A stretch of DNA of 12,077 nucleotides. Source: Candidatus Kaiserbacteria bacterium. GTDB taxonomy: Bacteria; Patescibacteriota; Minisyncoccia; Phycocordibacterales; Phycocordibacteraceae. The stretch lies in contig JAHFMQ010000023.1 in assembly GCA_023267775.1 (NCBI GenBank), positions 1 through 12,077 of the forward strand, written 5' to 3'. Positions 6,616-12,077 of this stretch are shown in pieces. Position 1 is the stretch's first letter. Each line of letters opens with the position of its first letter. The notes below the pieces were generated by a model that made no database searches, had not been told where the DNA came from, and worked only from the letters and a program-made list of their open reading frames with translations. The translations under genes were made by a program, and so were the position numbers.

Positions 6616-9132
6616 TTAGGTGATGATTTCCCAGCCTTCTGTCAGTAACGGCTCTGCTTTTTTAAATTTAAGTGTCTGCGTTGCCTCACCTTTTTTTATA
6701 GTGACGAAATCGTTGCGATTATACTGAGAGGTTTTTTTAATGGGCATTGAAGCGCTTTCTCCGTCCTTCCCTGCAGCAAGCACAACAGCACGAACCTTTG
6801 CTTCTTCTTCTCGAATACGCGCATCCTCAACGGGAACAAGTCGAGGTATGGATTCTGCAACAGTTGCTTTAATACTTTCCTCCAGTGCGCGAAAACGCAT
6901 AAGTCCTTCGCGGCGATACTCTATTAATGGGTCCCGTTGGCCGTACGCTCGAAGCGACACCGAGCGTCGTAAATAGTCCATGGTTTCAAGATGCTCAAAC
7001 CAAAACGTATCGATAACCTGAAGAAGTAAGCGTCGAACGTGCGGCATACACGCGTCTCCAAGTTCAGTCTTTTTGGCTTCAAACGCAGACAGCGCAGCTT
7101 CATTGTTTTCGAGAAGTGAATGAATGAGGGTTCCCATTTCTCCATCACTTCCAGTAAGTGCTGCTCGACGACGCGCATACATCGCAAGACGCTGTGTGTT
7201 CATGACGTCGTCATACGCGAGAACCTGTTTGCGGGAGTCGAAGTTAAATCCTTCGATGCGTTCCTGCGCGGTCTCAAGCGACCGTGTGATCATAGAACTT
7301 TCAATGGGTTCGTCCTCCGGAATGCCAAACGTACCCATAACTTTTTTAAGGGTTTCTGATGCAAAAACGCGCATGAGTTTATCTTCAAGCGACACATAAA
7401 AACGTGTTTCGCCAGGATCCCCCTGACGACCGGCGCGGCCGCGCAGCTGATTATCGATTCGGCGAGCATCGTGCCGCTCGGTGCCAATGACCGCGAGACC
7501 TCCTTTCTCGATAATTGATGCGCGAGCATCGCTTGAAGCGAGTGCCCCACCGAGCTTAATGTCGACACCACGGCCAGCAAGATTCGTCGCAACCGTCACC
7601 CGCCCTTCTTTCCCCGCCTCGGCAATAATTTCACCTTCGCGTTCGTGATTTTTCGCATTTAGCATCTCGTGTGGCACTCCAGCGTCCGTGAGATATTTGC
7701 TCACGAGCTCGTTATCCTCGATTGATACCGTGCCGACAAGCACTGGCTGGCCACGTTCATGCCGCTCTTTTACCGCTCGAGCGACCGCTCGGTATTTCCC
7801 GGCAGCAGTCTGGAAAATAGCATCATCGTGGTCCTTGCGTTGCACAGACTTGTTGGTCGGTACTACGACTACCTCAAGTCCATAGACCGTATAAAATTCT
7901 TCCTCAGATGAAAGCGCTGTTCCGGTCATGCCCGCGAGCCGCTTGTACATACGGAAAAGATTTTGGAATGTCACCGTGGCATAGGTACGTGTTTCCTCAT
8001 GAATTCTTACCCCTTCTTTTGCCTCGATAGCTTGATGGAGACCCTCTGACCACCTCCGGCCCGGTTGCATTCTTCCGGTAAATTCGTCTACGATCACAAT
8101 TTCATCGTCGCGTACGACATACTCCTTATCTTTATGAAAAAGTGCTTTCGCGCGCACTGCCGTCTCAAGGTGGTGGGCATACTTAATACCCCCTTCGGTG
8201 TACAGATTTTCAAGACCAAGTGCAGCTTCGGCTTTGTGCATGCCTGCCTCGGTAATCTGAATCGCTTTCTGTTTTTCATCGACGGTGTAATCGTCGCTCT
8301 CATTCATGCTGCGAGCGATGTCAGCGAAACGCTCATAGAACATCTGTGAATCACCCGAGGGACCGGAAATAATGAGCGGCGTGCGTGCCTCATCGATAAG
8401 GATTGAATCGACTTCATCGATGATTGCATACTCGTGCTCTCGTTGAACGATTTGTGAGGCATCGTACGCGGTATTGTCGCGCAAATAATCAAAGCCAAGT
8501 TCGTTGTTTGTTACATAGGTAATATCAGCTGCGTATGCTTCTTTCTTTGTCACCGGCTGAAGATAATCGTAAAAGACTTTGAACGATCCTTCTACATCCC
8601 GCTCGGCGTCTTCTTTTGGCGCGACGTGCGATGCGTTGTATCGAAATGCGCCCGTACTGGTGACCACACCGACCGTTAAACCAAAGAAGTCATACACTTG
8701 ACCCATCCACGCACCATCGCGTCGGGCAAGATAATCATTCACCGTAACGACTTGTACGCCTTTGCCAGCAAGTGCGTGGAACGTTGCCGGCAGAGTCGCA
8801 ACAAGCGTTTTCCCCTCGCCAGTACGCATCTCAGCAATCTTTCCCTGTAACAGAGCGAGCCCTCCGATGAATTGAACATCGAAATGGGGCTGATGAAGCG
8901 TACGCCTCGCCGCTTCACGCACCAGTGCAAATACAAGGGGAATATCAGTTTCGGGCGTTGCACCCGCCTCACGGGAGCGGATCCGCACCTGTTCCAATCG
9001 GTCACAAAGGGTAGCGTCAGATAGATCTACAAACTCCTTGGAATATTGATTTGCCGAAACAACAATTGGTGCCGCAGCCTTTAAAAAGGCTGCCGATTGA
9101 TTTTTTGAAAAAAGGTGAGAAATTCCGAACAT
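6616..9132 (-). CDS. secA: Preprotein translocase ATPase SecA
   Basis: SecA is the ATP-driven motor that pushes unfolded preproteins through SecYEG at the inner face of the membrane. With the ATG at 9132 the protein has 838 residues. The Walker A motif MRTGEGKT places its lysine at residue 108, as in E. coli SecA. Walker B is IIDEVDSILIDEARTPL (DEVD at 239-242), then VDEFTGRMQPGRRWSEGLHQ, LAGMTGTA, NLAGRGVDIKLGG, HDARRIDNQLRGRAGRQGD and the wing/scaffold region (WFEHLETMDYLRRSV). A stretch of roughly 30 residues at about 158-195 is extra relative to E. coli, before KKEAYAADITY. The Cys-rich zinc-binding tail is absent; the protein ends KKAEPLLTEGWEIIT. A GTG at 9150 would add six residues (MIYWRA), but it lies inside the promoter spacer, so the ATG is preferred. 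It leads the secA-obg pair. Confidence 0.97.
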   Translation of the reverse strand: MFGISHLFSKNQSAAFLKAAAPIVVSANQYSKEFVDLSDATLCDRLEQVRIRSREAGATPETDIPLVFALVREAARRTLHQPHFDVQFIGGLALLQGKIAEMRTGEGKTLVATLPATFHALAGKGVQVVTVNDYLARRDGAWMGQVYDFFGLTVGVVTSTGAFRYNASHVAPKEDAERDVEGSFKVFYDYLQPVTKKEAYAADITYVTNNELGFDYLRDNTAYDASQIVQREHEYAIIDEVDSILIDEARTPLIISGPSGDSQMFYERFADIARSMNESDDYTVDEKQKAIQITEAGMHKAEAALGLENLYTEGGIKYAHHLETAVRAKALFHKDKEYVVRDDEIVIVDEFTGRMQPGRRWSEGLHQAIEAKEGVRIHEETRTYATVTFQNLFRMYKRLAGMTGTALSSEEEFYTVYGLEVVVVPTNKSVQRKDHDDAIFQTAAGKYRAVARAVKERHERGQPVLVGTVSIEDNELVSKYLTDAGVPHEMLNAKNHEREGEIIAEAGKEGRVTVATNLAGRGVDIKLGGALASSDARASIIEKGGLAVIGTERHDARRIDNQLRGRAGRQGDPGETRFYVSLEDKLMRVFASETLKKVMGTFGIPEDEPIESSMITRSLETAQERIEGFNFDSRKQVLAYDDVMNTQRLAMYARRRAALTGSDGEMGTLIHSLLENNEAALSAFEAKKTELGDACMPHVRRLLLQVIDTFWFEHLETMDYLRRSVSLRAYGQRDPLIEYRREGLMRFRALEESIKATVAESIPRLVPVEDARIREEEAKVRAVVLAAGKDGESASMPIKKTSQYNRNDFVTIKKGEATQTLKFKKAEPLLTEGWEIIT

Positions 9133-9140
9133 TGCGCGCC

Positions 9141-9168
9141 AGTATATCACTTAATATAGTGATGGCAA
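9141..9168 (-). promoter_or_regulatory. secA promoter with dyad in the spacer; nearly leaderless mRNA predicted
   Basis: The minus strand carries TTGCCA (-35, 9163-9168), a 16-base spacer and TATACT (-10, 9141-9146). Only 8 bases (GGCGCGCA) separate the -10 from the ATG at 9132, so transcription should begin at or within a couple of bases of the start codon. There is no room for a ribosome binding site. A perfect 6-bp dyad, ATCACT (9146-9151) / AGTGAT (9158-9163), spans the whole spacer and touches both boxes, an ideal place for a repressor or an MerR-like activator. Confidence 0.65.
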
Positions 9169-9202
9169 AAAAGAAAAACATTCCGCAATTTACGGAATGT
9201 TT
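9164..9202 (-). terminator. Intrinsic terminator of the small basic peptide gene
   Basis: On the minus strand a 10-bp perfect stem (AAACATTCCG 9193-9202 with CGGAATGTTT 9176-9185, given here as read on that strand) encloses a 7-base loop. It runs straight into a T-rich tract (TTTTTCTTTTTT with one C, to about 9167). This is a classic rho-independent terminator for transcription arriving from 9236-9313. Its T-tract overlaps the -35 box of the secA promoter. Confidence 0.85.
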
Positions 9203-9208
9203 CCCTTC

Positions 9209-9227
9209 CTAGCCAAGATTAGGCTAG
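9209..9227 (-). repeat. Small hairpin between stop codon and terminator
   Basis: CTAGCC (9209-9214) and GGCTAG (9222-9227) form a perfect 6-bp stem with a 7-base loop, 8 bases after the stop codon of the small basic peptide gene. Together with the terminator stem it gives the transcript two 3' hairpins in tandem, which could protect the short mRNA or act as an RNA element. Confidence 0.5.
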
Positions 9228-9235
9228 AATTTGCA

Positions 9236-9313
9236 CTAACGTCGCTTCTTGGAAGCTTTTCGCTTCTTTGTCGTTCGTACTGCCTTCTTTGCTGCCTTTC
9301 GTTTCTTTGCCAT
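9236..9313 (-). CDS. Very short, highly basic peptide (25 residues)
   Basis: ATG at 9313 to TAG at 9236 encodes 25 residues starting MAKKRKAAKKAV and ending KKRKASKKRR; ten Lys and five Arg make 60% of it basic. The rest is mostly Ala, Ser and Thr. This resembles the Lys/Ala-rich tails of histone-H1-like proteins and very small basic ribosomal proteins, but I cannot assign it to a family. Such peptides usually bind nucleic acid, which is an inference. Support for a real gene comes from its own strong terminator, a separate secA promoter downstream, and codons that vary (AAG/AAA, CGA/CGT, GCA/GCT) while the basic character persists. No Shine-Dalgarno is present; the ATG follows CCACC, with a dyad at 9321-9335 just upstream. 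The alternative is that the transcript is mainly a small structured RNA. Confidence 0.65.
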   Translation of the reverse strand: MAKKRKAAKKAVRTTKKRKASKKRR

Positions 9314-9320
9314 GGTGGTT

Positions 9321-9335
9321 ATCAATTAGATTGAT
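9321..9335. promoter_or_regulatory. Dyad just upstream of the small basic peptide gene
   Basis: ATCAAT (9321-9326) and ATTGAT (9330-9335) are perfect 6-bp arms around TAG, 7 bases before the ATG at 9313. The position relative to the start resembles the dyads before secA and before the helix-turn-helix gene. It could be an operator or a small hairpin masking the start. Confidence 0.4.
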
Positions 9336-9359
9336 GGCTGATATGTCGACCCGTTCACG

Positions 9360-9377
9360 CACAAAATAAATTTTGTG
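9360..9377. repeat. AT-rich 18-base dyad in the murB downstream gap
   Basis: CACAAAAT (9360-9367) and ATTTTGTG (9370-9377) are perfect 8-bp arms around AA. The 2-base centre favours a DNA-binding site over an RNA hairpin. A further small palindrome AAACGTTT follows at 9381-9388. Confidence 0.45.
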
Positions 9378-9429
9378 TACAAACGTTTCTAAGATTCATT
9401 ATCGCTCGTAATTATGCTTTGTGGAGAAA

Positions 9430-9458
9430 AAAATAGTGAAATGTGGATAACTTTTCAA
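9430..9458 (-). promoter_or_regulatory. Candidate promoter with embedded perfect DnaA box
   Basis: Minus-strand TTGAAA (9453-9458) and TATTTT (9430-9435) are separated by 17 bases and would start a transcript about 110 bases before the small basic peptide gene. The spacer contains TTATCCACA (9442-9450), the exact consensus DnaA box. A one-mismatch box, TTCTCCACA (9420-9428), follows 22 bases away, about two helical turns. The -35 is good and the -10 is weak (4/6). Confidence 0.4.
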
Positions 9459-9476
9459 AAAAAGTCTTACCGAAAA

Positions 9477-10493
9477 TTAACGCGCTCCAAATGTTTCAAC
9501 TTCACGCTCAATTTTAATACCTAGTGCATCAAAAATTTTATTTTCAATTGCGCGAGCAAGTGTATCGACCTCCGCAGCAGTTGTTCCCTCTTCTGCAACT
9601 AGTACCAACGAATGTTTTTTATACAGTTCTGCACCACCAATTGAAAAACCTTTTAATGATAGAACGTGGTCAAGAACCCATGCCAAAGATATTTTTACAG
9701 AACCGTTAGATTGCGGAAACACCGGCAACCCTGGGAAACGTTTTTCTAGAGACAGAACCAATTCCTTTGAAAGAATCGGGTTTTTGAAAAAGGACCCTGC
9801 GGTGCCTAACTCTCCACGCTGAGGAAATTTTTCGGCACGAATGGACCGAACGATCTGCGCAATTTCTTGTGGAGTTTTGAGAGACTTTCCAGAAGCAGAC
9901 GCCTTTAGTAAATCGGGGTACGTGAGATGTGGCATTCCATCCTTAGTTAAACGTAGTGCGACCCGGGTAAGTATTAGTTCCCGGCGCTCCTTAAAGTAAC
10001 TGGTGCGGTAACCGAATTTGGCTTCATTTCGGGTAATCCGTTTTGGCTCGCCATTAGTAGCGTCAATGACATCGGCATATTCAAAAACTTTTTCTAGCTC
10101 GACACCGTAGGCTCCAATATTTTGTACCGTTGCTCCACCGACGGTGCCAGGAATACCTGCTAAGTTTTCAATACCAAACAAGTCCCGGGCAAGCGCTGCC
10201 TCAACAACTTCTTCCCATGGAACGCCCGCACCGGCAATGAGTACAGTCGAATCACCATGGTCGCTAAACTCAATACCTGATAGTGCTATGCGCACTACCA
10301 CACCATCGACACCCGCATCCGGAACAAGAATATTGCTGCCTCCGCCGAGTGGGAAAAGTTTCAGTTTATTGCTGCGCGCATAGGAACTCGCTTCTTGAAC
10401 ATCCTTTTCTGAAAAAACTTCGATAAACGAATGCGCCGGGCCCCCGATGTGGAATGTTGTAAATGAGGCGAGAGGTAGATTTTTTTTGATCAT
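9477..10493 (-). CDS. murB: UDP-N-acetylenolpyruvoylglucosamine reductase
   Basis: MurB is the FAD- and NADPH-dependent enzyme that reduces UDP-GlcNAc-enolpyruvate to UDP-MurNAc, the second committed step of peptidoglycan synthesis, in the cytoplasm. Visible motifs: FTTFHIGGPA (11-20), FAD-binding LGGGSNILV (49-57), GIENLAGIPGTVGGATVQNIGAYG (about 107-130, key GIPG and QNIGAYG), KFGYRTSYFK (159-168, with Y162/R163), TAGSFFKNP (231-239, with S234 as the expected proton donor) and a C-terminal EREVETFG with E331 as the expected catalytic Glu. The GYRxSxFK loop marks the E. coli-like type I enzyme. Length 338 is normal. Start: ATG directly before KKNLPLASFTTF, with no nearby Shine-Dalgarno. It lies 33 bases after the glycan ligase-like gene and probably shares its transcript. 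The stop TAG of that gene is in the murB frame, with 11 sense codons between. Confidence 0.97.
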   Translation of the reverse strand: MIKKNLPLASFTTFHIGGPAHSFIEVFSEKDVQEASSYARSNKLKLFPLGGGSNILVPDAGVDGVVVRIALSGIEFSDHGDSTVLIAGAGVPWEEVVEAALARDLFGIENLAGIPGTVGGATVQNIGAYGVELEKVFEYADVIDATNGEPKRITRNEAKFGYRTSYFKERRELILTRVALRLTKDGMPHLTYPDLLKASASGKSLKTPQEIAQIVRSIRAEKFPQRGELGTAGSFFKNPILSKELVLSLEKRFPGLPVFPQSNGSVKISLAWVLDHVLSLKGFSIGGAELYKKHSLVLVAEEGTTAAEVDTLARAIENKIFDALGIKIEREVETFGAR

Positions 10494-10526
10494 CGAAAAA
10501 ACAAATGGATCTAAAGCACCGATCTC

Positions 10527-12077
10527 CTATTTCGACGGAGTCTTCCCTTCTATTTGATCAATCGCTGAAGCGCCGAGCGATGCAGCCTCGGGATATTGCG
10601 CAACCGTTTTCTTGATTATGGCGATAGCGCTCGCCTTATCTCCCGATGTGTAATAGGCGGCTGCAAGGGAAAACCAAGTCTGGTATGTCGCTTCAGGCTT
10701 GCTTGTCCGAAGTTTCCAGATCTCAATGAGGCGAGACCAATTTTTAGTGCGATAATATGCGACCGCAAGAATATCGCTATCGATTACACGAGTGCCGTAC
10801 GTACTTACTAATATTTTGTCAGCTGTTGCCACGTCTCCGACGGCAATGCTTCCAGCCGCATCATACGCAGCGAGATCAGAAAATTGCGGTGCGAGCATGT
10901 ACGCTGTATGAAATGCCTTTTGCGTTGTTTGTACATCACCAAGATCCCATGAGGTCGCGCCTAACTCAATCCATACTGATTCCTTACCAGGAGAAAGTCG
11001 AGTGGCTTCCTGCATTTCTTTCAACGCTTCCTTATTTGCTCCGACGATCCGGTACGCGTAGGCAAGTTGCAGGTGTTCGCGAGTATCGAGTGGATACGCC
11101 GCAACTTGTTTTTGCATTTCAGTAATTGCGAGCGACGCAATTTGTGTCTTCATATCGTTGGTGGCTTGAGAATTCTGAACTACCGCCCCGGCAAAAGAAA
11201 TTAATTGCTCACGTACCTCCTGCGTTGCAAACGACGGATTTTTTGCAAGATCTTCAAACGCCTTTATATTCCCTGTCAGACCCTCAGGTGAGGGCGATAG
11301 TCCGGTGATCAATGTCGACGCTACTTGAATGCCGGGTACGTTTACGGTCCAGATAACTGCAACCACAGCAATGGTTGCGATTGGTAATGCATATGATATG
11401 CCGTCTGTTGCCTCTAGTTCCGGAGCTTGCATAAAAGTCTTTATCGGTAATGACACTTGCGAATCGATCAGAGACAAAATTGCAAAGAAATAAACGTAGG
11501 AATAAAGGTTGTCGAACACAAAAATATTATGGACAGCATACCCAACAAGAGCGGCGGTAAGTGCGATACGTTCAGGGCGTGAAAGCTGTGAACTTCGCCA
11601 CAAAAGGACAAACGCGGATCCAAAAAGCGCAATATACAGTAGAAATGCTGGAATACCTCCCGCCGTCAGCCAATCGATGAATGCATTGTGCGCGCGGTCG
11701 AACCACGGTTCTTGACGGTACAAGGACGGATTGTAATATTTGTCAAAAACATAATTAAAACCCTCTTGTCCCCACCCGACGATAGGACGGTCCATCACCC
11801 CTTTGAACGCCATCTGCCAGATCGTAAAGCGTGTTTGTCCGTCATTGAGCGAGATTGAGGCGACACGTTGCAGTACATGATTGTTTTGTACAAAACTTGA
11901 ATTGCGTCCAAGATAAAAACCGGCCGTGAGAATGACAATGAGGACAAAGGCTCCTGTAGCAAATAGTCTCATGCGTTTACCCGCAGTAACCGCTGTGAGA
12001 AGCGCGGTGAGAGCAAGAGCGATGACCAACCCAATCACCGTGCCGCGTGTTTCAGTAAAGAAAATGAGTACTGCCTC
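10527..12077 (-). CDS. O-antigen ligase/polymerase-like membrane protein with TPR tail (5' end outside window)
   Basis: The frame is open from the right edge (516 codons seen) and ends with TAG at 10527. In-frame codons upstream of a GTG at 12038 read EAVLIFFTETRGTV, resembling the ...SRG.. motif of this family, so the true start lies beyond the window. Residue numbers count from the GTG. Hydrophobic segments lie at about 1-20, 24-44, 130-147, 158-191 and 217-232. The soluble loop contains GWGQEGFNYVF and WFDRAHNAFIDWLTAGGIP (RAHN at 115-118), typical of Wzy_C/WaaL-like proteins that join or polymerise lipid-linked glycans on the outer face of the membrane. The C-terminal half (about 250-495) is helical with TPR-like repeats (LQLAYAYRIVGANKEALKEM; VWIELGATSWDLGDVQTTQKA; WFSLAAAYYTSGDKASAIAI). 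It precedes murB, consistent with a cell-envelope role. The exact glycan substrate cannot be told from sequence. Confidence 0.87.
   Translation of the reverse strand, partial: EAVLIFFTETRGTVIGLVIALALTALLTAVTAGKRMRLFATGAFVLIVILTAGFYLGRNSSFVQNNHVLQRVASISLNDGQTRFTIWQMAFKGVMDRPIVGWGQEGFNYVFDKYYNPSLYRQEPWFDRAHNAFIDWLTAGGIPAFLLYIALFGSAFVLLWRSSQLSRPERIALTAALVGYAVHNIFVFDNLYSYVYFFAILSLIDSQVSLPIKTFMQAPELEATDGISYALPIATIAVVAVIWTVNVPGIQVASTLITGLSPSPEGLTGNIKAFEDLAKNPSFATQEVREQLISFAGAVVQNSQATNDMKTQIASLAITEMQKQVAAYPLDTREHLQLAYAYRIVGANKEALKEMQEATRLSPGKESVWIELGATSWDLGDVQTTQKAFHTAYMLAPQFSDLAAYDAAGSIAVGDVATADKILVSTYGTRVIDSDILAVAYYRTKNWSRLIEIWKLRTSKPEATYQTWFSLAAAYYTSGDKASAIAIIKKTVAQYPEAASLGASAIDQIEGKTPSK

Noticed and set aside
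7120..7399. Several 60-120 codon frames on the plus strand across secA, gatB, murB and the ligase-like gene
   Set aside because: All lie opposite genes with clear family motifs and show no motif, ribosome site or conserved composition of their own.
9133..9150. GTG start of SecA at 9150
   Set aside because: It would place translation inside the promoter spacer; the ATG at 9132 puts the Walker lysine at residue 108 as in E. coli.
1..12077. Recoded UGA (as in Gracilibacteria or Absconditabacteria)
   Set aside because: No TGA is seen inside any long conserved frame, and the families read through completely under the standard code. The absence of TGA among seven stops is too small a sample.

Overview
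The window looks like a piece of a Candidate Phyla Radiation (Patescibacteria, probably Parcubacteria-like) chromosome. The clues are an Obg and a SecA trimmed at their C-termini, surface proteins with GIGTSTP-type repeats of the kind common in these lineages, tight gene packing, and weak or absent ribosome binding sites on several genes. This is an inference from style, not a marker-gene placement. The genetic code appears standard: seven stop codons can be read, all TAG or TAA, and none of the long frames carries an internal TGA.

Every supported gene lies on the minus strand, so transcription runs from the right edge to the left. In that order: (1) a membrane O-antigen ligase/polymerase-like protein with a TPR tail (10527-12077, its start is outside the window); (2) murB (9477-10493); (3) a newly recognised 25-residue, extremely basic peptide gene (9236-9313) with two 3' hairpins and a strong intrinsic terminator; (4) secA (6616-9132) with its own promoter almost touching the start codon; (5) obg (5613-6590); (6) gatB (4114-5556); (7) a protein with an N-terminal helix-turn-helix domain and a C-terminal membrane segment (3268-4056); (8) a giant surface protein (1-2669, continuing past the left edge) that starts with a closely similar helix-turn-helix domain, crosses the membrane once and then becomes a long Ala/Ser/Thr-rich exterior with tail-fibre-like repeats.

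Genes 1 to 6 are housekeeping and envelope functions: peptidoglycan precursor synthesis, glycan assembly, protein export, ribosome assembly and tRNA-Gln/Asn amidation. The most unusual part is genes 7 and 8, two adjacent paralogous DNA-binding heads attached to membrane anchors. They are separated by about 600 bases of very AT-rich, gene-free DNA that carries an operator-like near-perfect palindrome (2962-2989), two further inverted repeats and a DnaA-box-like 9-mer. A plausible reading, which is inference, is a membrane-tethered regulator pair in which at least one member displays a large fibre outside the cell.

A second theme is promoter architecture. Upstream of both secA and the helix-turn-helix/membrane gene, a TATACT -10 box lies only 8-9 bases before the start codon, so the mRNAs should be nearly leaderless. 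In both, a symmetric sequence overlaps the upstream edge of that -10 box. The 163-base gap between murB and the small basic gene holds a perfect DnaA box (TTATCCACA) and two more dyads.
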